Assembly (NCBI RefSeq): GCF_009906955.1
Contig: NZ_CP047656.1
Location: 3,037,001-3,101,000, forward strand
Direction of reading: 5' to 3'
Length of the DNA: 64,000 bases
Source of the DNA: Paraglaciecola mesophila
GTDB taxonomy: Bacteria > Pseudomonadota > Gammaproteobacteria > Enterobacterales > Alteromonadaceae
Below are positions 44,914-55,259 of this stretch, piece by piece. Each line of letters begins with the position of its first letter. Within the stretch, counting starts at the first letter, position 1. The notes beneath the pieces are model-generated. The model did no database searches and was not told where the DNA came from. It saw only the letters and a program-made list of their open reading frames with translations. The position numbers and the translations under genes were made by a program.

Positions 44914-46123
44914 TCAGCTTTGATTGAGTGGGATTTAGTTTTCGATTAGTACGTATTCGCCAGCGCATAAACCCAAGTAAGAACAATAGCAAAACAGCTG
45001 AGCCTATAAGCAGCCAGAAAACGCGTAGTACTATGCCACCAGCACTGCCATCATGCAGCGCATGCAACCAGCCTTTAATGATGTTTGCAGTGCCATAATC
45101 CCAGGTTGAAAAAATATCAATGACCGCTGCCGATTGTGCATCCACTTTAACAAATGTGTTGGGAAAACGCGTTGATGGATCACTAGGCGTTTGAAACCTA
45201 AAGGTAAAATATCTTGAGGAAAGCCCCGTATTATCAGGCGTTTGGATCCAAGCGAGGCCTAGCTTAGTCTGTTGATTGTTAAAGCCTTGATACGTACTTA
45301 AATGAAAAGTTACTGCGCTACGGGCGGCTAAAAGCGCCTGTTCAATACTGATGTTTTTATCCGTTGAATTGGGGTGTTCAAGCACGAGTTTTTTAGCTGA
45401 TTGTACGGGCTCAAGTAACTGGCTTAGCATGAAGTTTGTTTCTTTGGGTAAAGCCAGCATTACCCCAGTTATTATCAGCACAGAAAGTGGAATAAAGCTT
45501 ATTAACCCTAGAACTTTGTGCCAATCGTAAAGCCGCCCTACAGCAGAGTTTCGAGCTTTAAATTTAATAGATTTGCCCCACTGCCCTTGTTTCGGCCACC
45601 AAGCCACCAATCCGCTAAGCAGCATGATGAGGGCGGCCAAACCCATATAACCAATGAGCACGGTACCAGTTTCGCCAAAGAGTAATGTGTAATGTAAATC
45701 GTATAACCAAGTGACCAAATAATGGCCCCAATAACCTTGGCGAAGTACTGTGTTTCCATCATGGCTAACCCATACCATTAAAGGGGCAAACCCTTCATTT
45801 CGTGTTTCTGATGGGGTGTAATAACGGGCTGAGATCGGCCTATTACTATCATTTACTTCTATTCGCCAAGCGCCATTTTTATCTGGGTAGGCGGTATTCA
45901 GCGTGGCGAGAGTGTTATCCCAAGTCGTATCTGTGGTGGCTTGTTTACGCTCAAGTACAGGGTGCAACCAAGCATCGATTTCAACATAAAAAACCAGCGC
46001 AGCACCAGATAAACAGATCACAACGAGCAACAGACCTAAACTCAAACCTAACCATAAATGGAGTCTTCTGGCGTATTTTCTAATGGGAATTGAATGCAAT
46101 GTGTAACCTGTGGCTGGGCTCAA
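44903..46123 (-). CDS. PepSY-associated membrane protein
   Basis: A 406-residue protein of the PepSY-TM family: four main helices (near 22-45, 155-177, 205-230, 365-390), with PepSY-type periplasmic domains between. Seen: RLHLWLGLSLGLLLVVICLSGAAL in part, LHYTLLFGETG, WWPKQGQWGKSIKF, and WLHALHDGSAGG with conserved histidines. Members are often found near iron-uptake genes and may be ferric-siderophore reductases; here no receptor is adjacent and no Fur box was seen. TTG at 46123 or 46099 is the start; the latter has AGGT upstream. Confidence 0.85.
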   Translation of the reverse strand: MSPATGYTLHSIPIRKYARRLHLWLGLSLGLLLVVICLSGAALVFYVEIDAWLHPVLERKQATTDTTWDNTLATLNTAYPDKNGAWRIEVNDSNRPISARYYTPSETRNEGFAPLMVWVSHDGNTVLRQGYWGHYLVTWLYDLHYTLLFGETGTVLIGYMGLAALIMLLSGLVAWWPKQGQWGKSIKFKARNSAVGRLYDWHKVLGLISFIPLSVLIITGVMLALPKETNFMLSQLLEPVQSAKKLVLEHPNSTDKNISIEQALLAARSAVTFHLSTYQGFNNQQTKLGLAWIQTPDNTGLSSRYFTFRFQTPSDPSTRFPNTFVKVDAQSAAVIDIFSTWDYGTANIIKGWLHALHDGSAGGIVLRVFWLLIGSAVLLLFLLGFMRWRIRTNRKLNPTQSKLTNS

Positions 46124-46234
46124 TAAACAAATTCGTTATTGGGGGTCCCGCTGTTTTTCGGGCGCTATTCCTAACCCTAAGAATAACGTGAATGAAATTT
46201 ATAACTCAACGAGCAATTGCCTTTAATTCCAAAA

Positions 46235-47749
46235 TTAATTGTAAGCAAGTTGCGCCAACATACGGTCAAACGCCCGATAATTTAGCGCTTCAGCTAAATG
46301 CTGACGGGTGATTTGGGGTTGGTTAGCAAGATCTGCTATGGTCCGAGATACCTTTAGCACTCTATGGTAGGTGCGCAGAGATAAGCCGAGTTTTTCTACC
46401 GCGTTTTGCAAAAAACGTTGGTCCTTAGCTGAAAGTTGGCAGTACTCCTGCACCTCTTTACTGCCTAGCATAGTGTTGGGTTTGTGGTTGCGTTTTAGGG
46501 CAATATTACGCGCAAACACTACTCGTTCTCTAATTTCCTTGCTGGAACTGCCCCGTGTTTTTACTTGTTCTGAGAATTCGTTGCCGTTGAGTTTAGGAAC
46601 ATCAACTTGTAAATCAATACGATCTAAAAATGGCCCCGAAATACGATTGAGATAACGCAGTATTTGATCAGCAGTGCAGCGCCCGTCGCTTAAGCTGCCT
46701 GTTGGACTTGGATTCATCGCTGCGACTAATTGAAATTGCGCGGGAAATTGCGCTTGCCTTGCGGCTCGTGAAATCGATACAGAGCCAGATTCCAGCGGCT
46801 CGCGAAGTACATCCAGTACCTTACGGTCAAATTCCGGTAATTCATCGAGAAATAGCACCCCGTGGTGAGCGAGGGATATTTCTCCAGGTCGTGGTACGCT
46901 GCCCCCGCCGACTAGCGCCACGGCTGAGCTGGTGTGATGAGGGTGACGAAAAGCGCGCTGTTTCCAAGTTTGTGGGTTAACAGGTTTACCTACTATGGAG
47001 TGAATCGCGGCGCTGGCCAGCGCTTCTTCATCTGTCATAGGCGGTAAGATGGTGATTAAGCGACTGGCTAGCATGGTTTTACCTGTACCTGGCGGGCCAG
47101 TGAAAAGCAAATTATGCCCCCCTACTGCGGCAATTTCTAATGCTCGCTTGGCTGAGCTTTGTCCAACTACGTCTTGCAAATCCACTTCATACTCGGCGTC
47201 TTGAGAGATGTTCTTGGAGGCAAATAGCGGTAAGGTGTTTTGCTTACCTAGATGGTGAAATACATCGAGTAGTTGAGAAGCAGGAACGATTTTCGCGCCT
47301 TTTATCAGCGCAGCTTCACCGGCATTTTCCATCGGTAGTATGGCGGTGCGGCCTTCCTTAGAGCACGCGTAAGCAAACGGCAGCGCGCCCTTTATGGGGC
47401 GAATTTCACCGGATAGCGCCAGCTCTCCCACTAGCTCTATTGTGTTTAAATTTATTCCTTTAAGCTGACCACTGGCGGCGATGATACCTATCGCGATAGC
47501 GAGGTCGAATCGGCCTCCTTCTTTAGGTAAATCAGCAGGTGCGAGATTGACAGTAATACGCCGCGCGGGAAATTCAAAGCCTGAGTTTATTAAGGCGCTG
47601 CGCACCCGATCTTTTGCTTCACGCACTGAGGCTTCCGGTAAGCCTACCAAGTTGAAACAAGGAAGCCCATTCGCTAAGTGTACTTCAACGGTAATAAGGG
47701 GGGCATCAATGCCGACACTGGCTCGTGATAATACTACCGCTAATGACAT
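46235..47749 (-). CDS. comM: ComM / YifB family AAA+ ATPase (Mg-chelatase-like)
   Basis: A 504-residue hexameric helicase that aids branch migration during natural transformation in Vibrio and Acinetobacter. Order: N-terminal Lon-like domain, AAA+ core with Walker A GPPGTGKTMLAS (about residue 219), Walker B FLDELPEF, sensor region with AAMNPSPTGSL, and a C-terminal Mg-chelatase domain. The ATG at 47749 has AAGGG upstream; the frame extends two codons farther but starts with TTG. No competence gene is adjacent. Confidence 0.93.
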   Translation of the reverse strand: MSLAVVLSRASVGIDAPLITVEVHLANGLPCFNLVGLPEASVREAKDRVRSALINSGFEFPARRITVNLAPADLPKEGGRFDLAIAIGIIAASGQLKGINLNTIELVGELALSGEIRPIKGALPFAYACSKEGRTAILPMENAGEAALIKGAKIVPASQLLDVFHHLGKQNTLPLFASKNISQDAEYEVDLQDVVGQSSAKRALEIAAVGGHNLLFTGPPGTGKTMLASRLITILPPMTDEEALASAAIHSIVGKPVNPQTWKQRAFRHPHHTSSAVALVGGGSVPRPGEISLAHHGVLFLDELPEFDRKVLDVLREPLESGSVSISRAARQAQFPAQFQLVAAMNPSPTGSLSDGRCTADQILRYLNRISGPFLDRIDLQVDVPKLNGNEFSEQVKTRGSSSKEIRERVVFARNIALKRNHKPNTMLGSKEVQEYCQLSAKDQRFLQNAVEKLGLSLRTYHRVLKVSRTIADLANQPQITRQHLAEALNYRAFDRMLAQLAYN

Positions 47750-47846
47750 AGGCAAGGCCCTTTGCGCGTCAGACTAGAATGTCATAAGGCTAGTCAAATG
47801 CACGGATTAGCGCCAATTAGTATCATTATTCAAGCAACTCGTGAGG

Positions 47847-48467
47847 TCAATCCATATGTTCTGGATTGAAAACAGGCAAATGCCAGTGCCATTTCATCGC
47901 GGCTAAACGCGTGGTGAGTGTGATGACAAAGCCTATGATCATGCAGCTATAGGTTGATAACCCCATATAAAATGCAGCTATATAACAGGCCCCACCAATA
48001 ATACAAGCGGTGGCGTACAACTCTCCTTTTAACACTAAAGGTATTTCACGACAGATAACATCACGAATAAGGCCGCCAAACACTCCTGTCATGGTGCCTA
48101 AGGCGATTGCGATAAAAGGGGAAGCGCCATAACTCAGGGCTTTTTGTAAGCCCATAACGTTAAAAAAGGCTAAACCGATAGCATCGGCGACTTGCAGGTA
48201 GCGCAGGGGAAAACGATGGCTAATGCGCAGCCAAATAATGGTGCAAAATGCCGCGCCAAGAATGGCAAAAAAGAAGCTATGATCTTGTACCCAAAATACT
48301 GGGAGATCTAAAATGATGTCGCGAAGGGTACCGCCGCCGATAGCTGTCACTGAGGCTAGAACGACTACACCAAAGCCATCCATGTGTTTTTTATAGGCCA
48401 TCAAGGTGCCCGATACGGCAAACACCGCTACGCCCATCAAATCAATCCAATGTAACCAGGTACTCAT
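47847..48467 (-). CDS. UPF0126 / TRIC-type cation channel family protein
   Basis: A 206-residue membrane protein of seven helices, built of two internally repeated three-helix units. The repeat motif GGGTLRDIIL (about 45) recurs as GGLIRDVICR (about 130), diagnostic of the UPF0126/TRIC family. Homologues form potassium-permeable channels; others are proposed as glycine transporters. The start at 48467 or 48485 is uncertain. Monocistronic. Confidence 0.88.
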   Translation of the reverse strand: MSTWLHWIDLMGVAVFAVSGTLMAYKKHMDGFGVVVLASVTAIGGGTLRDIILDLPVFWVQDHSFFFAILGAAFCTIIWLRISHRFPLRYLQVADAIGLAFFNVMGLQKALSYGASPFIAIALGTMTGVFGGLIRDVICREIPLVLKGELYATACIIGGACYIAAFYMGLSTYSCMIIGFVITLTTRLAAMKWHWHLPVFNPEHMD

Positions 48468-48652
48468 AAATTTTCTCACTATCATTTCAGGCTGAATGAT
48501 ACCGATAAATGATAATTTCTAAATAGCCAAACTCAGGGTTTGCGTATAAACAACGCAAAAAAAGCATATAGCATTGCTTGATCCGCTAAGGGGGTTCGTG
48601 TTACCTATATATGCAGTGACGATATACCAAATTTAAGTTAGAAATTTATCTA

Positions 48653-48727
48653 ATGTTCTATTCCGACTCGTGCAGCAAAGTAATTATTTTGGTGACAGTG
48701 GTGGAGATCCGTTCTCCGCGGGGATAG
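48653..48727 (+). CDS. ilvL: Branched-chain amino-acid leader peptide (ilv attenuator)
   Basis: A 24-residue frame starting with ATG 48653 ends 26 bases before a strong terminator and 183 bases before ilvD. Its middle, KVIILVTVVEI, has four Val, three Ile and one Leu in eleven codons, exactly what ribosome-mediated attenuation of ilv operons requires; Leu and Thr also belong to the ilvGMEDA control set. The ribosome-binding site is weak. The sequence is unlike E. coli ilvL, but position and composition are convincing. Translation stalled at these codons under Val/Ile shortage would free the downstream antiterminator strand. Confidence 0.85.
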   Translation: MFYSDSCSKVIILVTVVEIRSPRG

Positions 48728-48753
48728 ATCTGAATTAACGTCAGACCGTTTTT

Positions 48754-48785
48754 AACCCCCCGCACGAAAGTTCGGGGGGTTTTTT
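48754..48785 (+). terminator. ilvDA attenuator (terminator with antiterminator alternative)
   Basis: AACCCCCCG and CGGGGGGTT form a 9-bp stem followed by six T: a strong intrinsic terminator between the leader peptide and ilvD. An alternative pairing is visible: GCGGGG at 48718-48723, inside the end of the leader frame, can pair with CCCCGC at 48758-48763 and would break the terminator. Confidence 0.85.
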
Positions 48786-48909
48786 GCTTTTAGCAACTTA
48801 CTTTTCTGACATGCCCAATTTGACGACCGACAGAGGTTTTTCACGCATGACGTTTCAAATGCGACCTCTACGGATTTTTTACACTATTTTAAGTTAGAGA
48901 GAAGAGATA

Positions 48910-50757
48910 ATGCCCAAGTTACGTTCAGCAACCACAACACAAGGTAGAAATATGGCCGGTGCTCGCGCGCTCTGGCGTGCGACTGGTATGAAAGATGGGG
49001 ATTTCGGCAAACCGATTATTGCCGTATCTAACTCATTTACCCAGTTTGTTCCGGGCCATGTGCACTTAAAAGACATGGGGCAGTTGGTGGCGCGTAGCAT
49101 TGAAGCCGCGGGCGGCGTAGCGAAAGAGTTCAATACCATCGCAGTCGATGACGGTATTGCGATGGGTCACAGCGGTATGCTCTATAGCTTGCCTTCACGG
49201 GAAATCATTGCAGATTCGGTTGAATACATGGTGAATGCTCACTGTGCAGATGCCATAGTGTGTATCTCTAACTGTGACAAAATCACCCCTGGGATGTTAA
49301 TGGCGTCTATGCGCTTAAATATTCCGGTGATCTTTGTTTCTGGCGGTCCGATGGAAGCGGGGAAAACCAAGCTTTCTGATCAAATTATCAAATTGGATTT
49401 GGTTGATGCAATGGTTGCCGGCGTTGATGACAACGTGAACGATGAACAAAGTGGCGAAATTGAACGCTCTGCTTGCCCAACCTGTGGTTCGTGCTCAGGT
49501 ATGTTTACCGCAAACTCCATGAATTGCCTCACTGAAGCGCTTGGGCTATCGCTACCTGGAAATGGCTCAATGTTGGCGACTCACGCGGATCGTGAAGGAT
49601 TGTTCAAGCAAGCGGGTACCCAAATAGTTGAGTTGTGTCGTCGTTATTATCAGCAAGATGATGAATCGGTTTTACCGCGTAACATTGCAAACTTTAAGGC
49701 ATTTGAGAATGCCATGAGCCTAGATATTGCCATGGGGGGCTCAACCAATACTATTTTGCATTTATTAGCTGCTGCGGTTGAAGGGGAAGTGCCCTTTACC
49801 CTAGATGACATAGACCGTTTATCACGCAAAGTACCGCATTTATGTAAAGTTGCTCCGTCTACTCCTCTGTATCACATGGAAGATGTACACCGTGCAGGTG
49901 GCGTACTGGGTATTTTAGCTGAGTTGAATCGTGCGGGCTTGTTACACGGTGATACGCCTCATGTATTAGGTAAAACTATCGGTGAAGTTATCAGCGAGTG
50001 GGATATCACACTGCCTGAAAACGCTCATGCCCTAGAGTTTTTCCGCGCAGGCCCTGCAGGCATTCGTACGACCAAGGCGTTTAGCCAAGACTGTCGTTAT
50101 CCTACTGCTGATACAGACCGTGAAAATGGTTGTATTCGTAGCCGTGCAAACGCATTTAGTGAAGAAGGTGGTTTAGCCGTGCTGTTCGGTAATATTGCTG
50201 AAGATGGCTGTATTGTAAAAACCGCTGGTGTGGATGAGTCAATTCACGTATTCACCGGGCGCGCGCGTATTTATGAGAGCCAAGACGATGCTGTAAAAGC
50301 GATTCTAGCTGACGAAGTTGTTGCCGGTGACATAGTGGTTATTCGTTACGAAGGCCCTAAAGGTGGGCCGGGAATGCAAGAAATGCTCTACCCAACGACG
50401 TACTTGAAAGCCAAAGGCTTAGGTAAGAAATGCGCCTTGATCACGGACGGTCGATTCTCTGGTGGTACCTCAGGTTTATCTATTGGTCACTGTTCGCCAG
50501 AAGCTGCCAGTGGCGGTGGTATCGGCTTAGTTGAAGAAGGCGACAGCATGACAATTGATATTCCACAGCGCAAAATCGGTGTGGATATCAGTGATGAGGA
50601 GCTTCAAGCTAGACGTGCGAAAATGGAGCAAAGCGCGAATCCATGGAAACCTGCTACCCGTGAGCGTAAGGTGTCATTGGCATTAAAAGCGTATGCTCTA
50701 TTAGCCACCAGTGCAGATAAAGGCGGCGTGCGCGACGCCAGTAAGTTGGAAGACTAA
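48910..50757 (+). CDS. ilvD: Dihydroxy-acid dehydratase
   Basis: A 615-residue iron-sulfur enzyme that dehydrates the dihydroxy acids to the 2-keto precursors of valine and isoleucine. Seen: [15 protein letters not shown], the cluster cysteines in [32 protein letters not shown] and the C-terminal [14 protein letters not shown]. Located behind the ilv attenuator; ilvA starts 1 base before its stop ends (overlap of the last A). Full length. Confidence 0.97.
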   Translation: MPKLRSATTTQGRNMAGARALWRATGMKDGDFGKPIIAVSNSFTQFVPGHVHLKDMGQLVARSIEAAGGVAKEFNTIAVDDGIAMGHSGMLYSLPSREIIADSVEYMVNAHCADAIVCISNCDKITPGMLMASMRLNIPVIFVSGGPMEAGKTKLSDQIIKLDLVDAMVAGVDDNVNDEQSGEIERSACPTCGSCSGMFTANSMNCLTEALGLSLPGNGSMLATHADREGLFKQAGTQIVELCRRYYQQDDESVLPRNIANFKAFENAMSLDIAMGGSTNTILHLLAAAVEGEVPFTLDDIDRLSRKVPHLCKVAPSTPLYHMEDVHRAGGVLGILAELNRAGLLHGDTPHVLGKTIGEVISEWDITLPENAHALEFFRAGPAGIRTTKAFSQDCRYPTADTDRENGCIRSRANAFSEEGGLAVLFGNIAEDGCIVKTAGVDESIHVFTGRARIYESQDDAVKAILADEVVAGDIVVIRYEGPKGGPGMQEMLYPTTYLKAKGLGKKCALITDGRFSGGTSGLSIGHCSPEAASGGGIGLVEEGDSMTIDIPQRKIGVDISDEELQARRAKMEQSANPWKPATRERKVSLALKAYALLATSADKGGVRDASKLED

Positions 50758-52307
50758 TGACCACCAGTGCCCAAGAGTATTTAAAGAAAGTATTAATGTC
50801 GCCCGTTTATGACGTGGCGGTTAACAGTGAGTTTGTTCATTTGGACAAATTCTCTGCTGTTTTAGGCAATGATGTATGGTTAAAGCGAGAAGACCAACAA
50901 CCGGTTAAATCGTTTAAGCTGCGCGGTGCTTACAATAAAATCAGCCATCTTGACGAGGCTTCTCTTGAAGCCGGCATTATTACCGCGTCAGCGGGTAACC
51001 ATGCCCAAGGAATAGCGTATTGCGCCTCTCGCAAGAATATTCAAGCCACTATTGTAATGCCAGAAACCACGCCGGATATTAAAGTGGAGGCGGTGCGTAA
51101 TTTTGGTGGTAACAATGTTAATGTCGTCCTTCATGGGACCAGCTTTGATCAAGCAAGCCAGGAGTCTAAACGACTAGCCGCGCTGCACGGCTATACCATG
51201 ATCCCTCCGTTTGATGATCCTGATGTGATTGCCGGTCAAGGCACCATTGCCAAAGAAATGCTTGAGCAAAACCCTAACTTAGATGTTGTGTTTATCGCTG
51301 TGGGTGGCGGTGGTTTAGCGGCTGGTATGAGTGTTTATTTAAAGCAACTGAAACCGAGTATTAAGATAGTGGCCGTGGAGTCTAGTGAGTCTGCCTGTTT
51401 GCAAGCAGCTTTGAAAGCCGGTGAGCCAACACCTCTTCCGTTTGTGGGGATCTTTGCCGATGGTGTTGCCGTGAAAACCATAGGGACTGAAACATTTCGC
51501 TTGTGCCAGCAATACGTAGATGAAGTCATTACCGTCAACAACGATGAACTGTGTACCGCTATTAAAGACATATTCGATGATACTCGGGTGATTGCTGAGC
51601 CCGCTGGTGCATTATCCGTCGCGGCGATGCGCAAATACGCCAAGCAAAATGAGGTGACGGGAAAGGTCTTTGGTGGGGTGCTGTGTGGCGCTAACATTAA
51701 CTTTCATACTCTGCGTTACGTGTCTGAACGCTGTGAATTAGGTGAGCAAAAAGAAGCGGTTTTTGCGGTAAAAATTCCTGAGAAAAAGGGCGCATTTAAA
51801 CACTTTTGCGAGCTGTTGGGTGGCAAAATTATCACTGAGTTTAATTATCGCTTTGCCAGTGATAAAGAAGCGCATATTTTTGTCGGGGTAAAATTGCGCC
51901 GAGGCCAAGAAGAGTTTGCAGAACTTATGCGAACCCTCAGTGCTAGCAACTATCCCTGTTTAGACATGTCAGACAATGAGATGGCGAAACTGCATGTTCG
52001 CTATATGGTTGGAGGGCGACCTCCTGCTTTACTCAATGAGCATTTGTTCTCGTTTGAGTTTCCAGAACAGCCTGGGGCGCTAATGACGTTCTTAAAAACC
52101 TTAGGTGAGCGTTGGAACATCACGTTATTTCATTATCGCAACCATGGTGCAGCGGAAGGCTTGGTACTCGCTGGTTTTGATTTTCCTGATACTGAGCGGG
52201 CTGATTTTGAAGCGCACTTAGAGCAATTAGGTTATCAATACGCAGAAGAAACCGAGAATCCTGCCTACAAATTTTTCTTGTCTGATGTGAATGGGATTTT
52301 TAACTAA
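50757..52307 (+). CDS. ilvA: Threonine dehydratase, biosynthetic
   Basis: A 516-residue PLP enzyme that makes 2-oxobutanoate, the first step of isoleucine synthesis, and is inhibited by isoleucine. Seen: PLP lysine in PVKSFKLRGAYNK (about residue 60), the GGGGLAAGM phosphate loop, and two C-terminal ACT-like regulatory domains (about 335-415 and 425-510; FEFPEQPGALMTFL). One-base overlap with ilvD shows tight coupling. The presence of both regulatory domains marks the biosynthetic form. Confidence 0.97.
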   Translation: MTTSAQEYLKKVLMSPVYDVAVNSEFVHLDKFSAVLGNDVWLKREDQQPVKSFKLRGAYNKISHLDEASLEAGIITASAGNHAQGIAYCASRKNIQATIVMPETTPDIKVEAVRNFGGNNVNVVLHGTSFDQASQESKRLAALHGYTMIPPFDDPDVIAGQGTIAKEMLEQNPNLDVVFIAVGGGGLAAGMSVYLKQLKPSIKIVAVESSESACLQAALKAGEPTPLPFVGIFADGVAVKTIGTETFRLCQQYVDEVITVNNDELCTAIKDIFDDTRVIAEPAGALSVAAMRKYAKQNEVTGKVFGGVLCGANINFHTLRYVSERCELGEQKEAVFAVKIPEKKGAFKHFCELLGGKIITEFNYRFASDKEAHIFVGVKLRRGQEEFAELMRTLSASNYPCLDMSDNEMAKLHVRYMVGGRPPALLNEHLFSFEFPEQPGALMTFLKTLGERWNITLFHYRNHGAAEGLVLAGFDFPDTERADFEAHLEQLGYQYAEETENPAYKFFLSDVNGIFN

Positions 52308-52321
52308 ATCCCGCACAAAAA

Positions 52322-52348
52322 AAGCGTTGGGCTATTCACCCAACGCTT
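52322..52348. terminator. Bidirectional terminator between ilvA and plsB
   Basis: AAGCGTTGGG and CCCAACGCTT form a perfect 10-bp stem with a 7-base loop. The A run before it serves as a T run for the minus-strand plsB transcript; on the ilvA side the following run is T-rich but broken. Confidence 0.87.
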
Positions 52349-52380
52349 CAATTTCTTTCTTTGAGTTGTTTAATATTTTT

Positions 52381-54816
52381 CTAAATTTGCTGAAGTCGTT
52401 GCGCTATCTCAGGTGAGATTAGCTCTTCAACTGAGGTAAGCAAAGCCTCACTGGTATCTGAATGTTCCAACTGGCCCTCGCTAGATGCATTAATAAGCTC
52501 ATTGTCTTTCAGAGCATGAATGAAAGTAGACAGCACGTTTTTATCGAAAAACTCTGGTGAGTTAATACCATGTAATGCCGCTAAGCGTTCTGCGAATTCA
52601 CGGCTTTGCTTTTCTAAACGGCCACGACCAATGGTTTTTTCTTTTTTCAGAATGGTTAAAACCGCAGCGTAGCGCTGTAGCGTTTCTTGAATACTACGAT
52701 TAAGTAACCAGAAAGAATAAAACGCTTTGCTGGTGGCTGCAGGTGGACAAAGGGCCTCACCCTCGTGTCGCAATAAGCCCATTTCCAACATGCTACTTAA
52801 TAGGCGGTCTGTGTATTGCAATGCTTGCTCTTGGCTCATATAAATAAATAGCTCACGCTGCAGCAAGGGATAAAGCTGGCCCACTAGGGAAATCACTTGT
52901 GTTTTCGCCAAGCCTTTGTGCGCAAACACAATAGCGCTGACCAAGCCTGGTAAGGCGAATAAGTGCAGGATATTATTGCGATAATAGGTCAAGGCTACCG
53001 CGTTTTTACGTTTTAACGAAATAATTGTGCCAAAGCTATCTTGCGTCACTTCGAGCTTATTAAGTTTTAATGTGCTCTCCACTAGGGCTTTGCCATCGGC
53101 TTGTGGAATGCTAGACAAGTCGCTAAAGGGGGCATCTTTTAGCAAGGCTAAATAGTCATCTATTGCACGTTCCAGTTCATCTTGCGCCATGGCATGTTTT
53201 TTCGCTGAGAGTAAACACATGGCGCACAGTGACATACCACTCACTGCTGCAGCCTGGTTGATACGTCCCATTACATCATTTGCCAAGGTATTGACCACTG
53301 GGGTCAACCATCGCGGCTTTTTGTCGGTTTCTAGATTTTGTGATTCGCGCCACTCAGGTACTTCTTGGTCTAAGAAATTGCTTAAATTAATTGGATCACC
53401 AAAGTTTAGAAAGCCATTCCCGTAATTTTTCAGTTTTCGTATCGCAGAAAAAACCTGAAAAAAGGATTCTTTCTTTTTATCTGTACCTTTGAGTTCCTTT
53501 AAGTAGCTAGACACTTCCATGACATGCTCGTAGCCAATGTACACAGGCACAATACTCACGGGGCGGTTGATTCCTTTGATTAGTCCTTGTAGCGTCATGG
53601 CGAGCATACCTGTCTTAGGAGGAAGCAAGCGACCTGTGCGGCTGCGGCCACCTTCAGGATAGTATTTTACCGAATATCCCTTATTGAACAGTAGCTCTAG
53701 GTACTCTCTGAATACGGCGGTGTACAGTTTATTACCGGCAAAACTACGGCGTAGAAAGAACGCCCCGCATTTGCGTAAGATACCACCGATAGGCCAGAAA
53801 TTGAGATTGATCCCTGCAGCGATATGCGGAGTAACTAGACCTTCATGATAGATAACATAGGTGAGCAGTAGGTAGTCCATGTGGCTGCGATGACAAGGCA
53901 CATAGATGATTTCGTGACCGTTTTGTGCCAAAGCGCGGACTTTATCCGCGTGTTTTACTTCTATGCCGTTATAGACCTTGTTCCAGATCTTGGTTAATAA
54001 ACGGTCGCCAATTCGCACCAAGCCTTCACGGTAGTCAGCCGCGATTTCATCTACGTACTTTTTGGCTTTGGCTTGTATTTGATGGTTTGACTGCTTTTTA
54101 CTTTGAGCTTCATCACCTATCGCTTGGCGCACTGAGTCTGCCCCTAGCACGGCATTATATAGCTCTTGTCTTTCCAGCAATGTTGGGCCGATCAGGTTTT
54201 GACGTCGACGATGGAAATGGGTGCCAGCTAAACGGATCAGTTTGTGACCAATCTCTTCGTCGCTGCCTTTTAGATCTGCCATGGTACGTGACGAAACGGC
54301 TTTGCTGTAGCATACGAAATTATCTCGGCCTAAAAATAACACTATAAAAAACTTTCGCAGCCAACTCGGAGACACTTGGTTAGCAATAATATCTGACCAG
54401 CCTGAAAATGTGCGCCCTGGTGCCCTGCCCCAAAAAATGGACACGGGAACGATTTGTAAGTCTAGCTCGGGGTGTTCTCTATGAATATGAAAGAGCTTGG
54501 TGACGTCATCTGCGATGTTGGTAATTTTTACTTTTCTCGTCAAAACTGAGCGAGGTTGCTGCAAAAACAAGCAAGCAGGTAATTCTTTTCCTTCTACCTC
54601 GATGGCGTCTGTAGGCTTTGGTAAACCAAGTGCTTGAGTTGACTTTTTCAAAGCAAATTGGTCGGTTACCGAATGGGTGCGTAACAAATAAATAATAGGC
54701 TTTGTGGTGTCGATCCCAAGTTCAGTCGCGATGTCTGTGGGAATGCTATTGACCTTTACCAGCCATTTCAGAGGGACAGAAATAATTGTTAGCAGCAGTT
54801 TATGCAGCCATGCCAT
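52381..54816 (-). CDS. plsB: Glycerol-3-phosphate acyltransferase
   Basis: An 811-residue inner-membrane enzyme adding the first acyl chain to glycerol 3-phosphate in phospholipid synthesis. Seen: catalytic HX4D motif CHRSHMD (about residue 305), the GGILRKCGAFFLRRSF block, PEGGRSRTGRLLPPKTG, and SIVPVYIGYE. Normal length for gammaproteobacterial PlsB. In many relatives plsB lies next to lexA, divergently; here 8.9 kb with a cellulose operon separates them. Confidence 0.96.
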   Translation of the reverse strand: MAWLHKLLLTIISVPLKWLVKVNSIPTDIATELGIDTTKPIIYLLRTHSVTDQFALKKSTQALGLPKPTDAIEVEGKELPACLFLQQPRSVLTRKVKITNIADDVTKLFHIHREHPELDLQIVPVSIFWGRAPGRTFSGWSDIIANQVSPSWLRKFFIVLFLGRDNFVCYSKAVSSRTMADLKGSDEEIGHKLIRLAGTHFHRRRQNLIGPTLLERQELYNAVLGADSVRQAIGDEAQSKKQSNHQIQAKAKKYVDEIAADYREGLVRIGDRLLTKIWNKVYNGIEVKHADKVRALAQNGHEIIYVPCHRSHMDYLLLTYVIYHEGLVTPHIAAGINLNFWPIGGILRKCGAFFLRRSFAGNKLYTAVFREYLELLFNKGYSVKYYPEGGRSRTGRLLPPKTGMLAMTLQGLIKGINRPVSIVPVYIGYEHVMEVSSYLKELKGTDKKKESFFQVFSAIRKLKNYGNGFLNFGDPINLSNFLDQEVPEWRESQNLETDKKPRWLTPVVNTLANDVMGRINQAAAVSGMSLCAMCLLSAKKHAMAQDELERAIDDYLALLKDAPFSDLSSIPQADGKALVESTLKLNKLEVTQDSFGTIISLKRKNAVALTYYRNNILHLFALPGLVSAIVFAHKGLAKTQVISLVGQLYPLLQRELFIYMSQEQALQYTDRLLSSMLEMGLLRHEGEALCPPAATSKAFYSFWLLNRSIQETLQRYAAVLTILKKEKTIGRGRLEKQSREFAERLAALHGINSPEFFDKNVLSTFIHALKDNELINASSEGQLEHSDTSEALLTSVEELISPEIAQRLQQI

Positions 54817-55108
54817 AAGAGTGATACCTAGATAGTGAAAGACTCCAATAGGATACCACGTTATTCACGTTTTCCACCTAGCGCAAGCGGTTTACAGGTC
54901 AGATGTCTCTTCGTCTCTGCACACTATTCCTTCGTTGAATTTTGGCTTGAAGTTTTCTTTAAAATATAACTTCAAATCAAGAATCACTAATAAGTTATGA
55001 AATTATATAACTATGAGGCAGTTCACATACCAAAGTTTTAATTAAGAAAACTAGTCAAATCGAAAGTAAAAGCTATTTTGAAGGCTATAATTCACCATAA
55101 AGGCTAAT

Positions 55109-55255
55109 ATGAAGCCAATGCTGCATTTGCTATTCTTTTTACCAGAAAACGCCCAAGGCGATTTTCTATCTGGAAATGTGAAATCCAATTTACCTATGCT
55201 CTTAGGTGTTAGAAAATTTGATTTTTTTGCTTTATTCCATTTTAAAAGAAGCTGA
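55109..55255 (+). CDS. Candidate 48-residue leader frame of the cellulose operon
   Basis: A small frame with AAAGG 5-9 bases before ATG 55109 ends 4 bases before the start at 55260. The product (beginning MKPMLHLLFFLPENAQ) is hydrophobic at the start and basic at the end. No family is recognised and chance is possible; the tight spacing to the next start is what suggests a gene. The rest of the gap 54817-55108 is AT-rich and shows nothing else; the operon promoter should lie here. Confidence 0.3.
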   Translation: MKPMLHLLFFLPENAQGDFLSGNVKSNLPMLLGVRKFDFFALFHFKRS

Positions 55256-55259
55256 ATAT

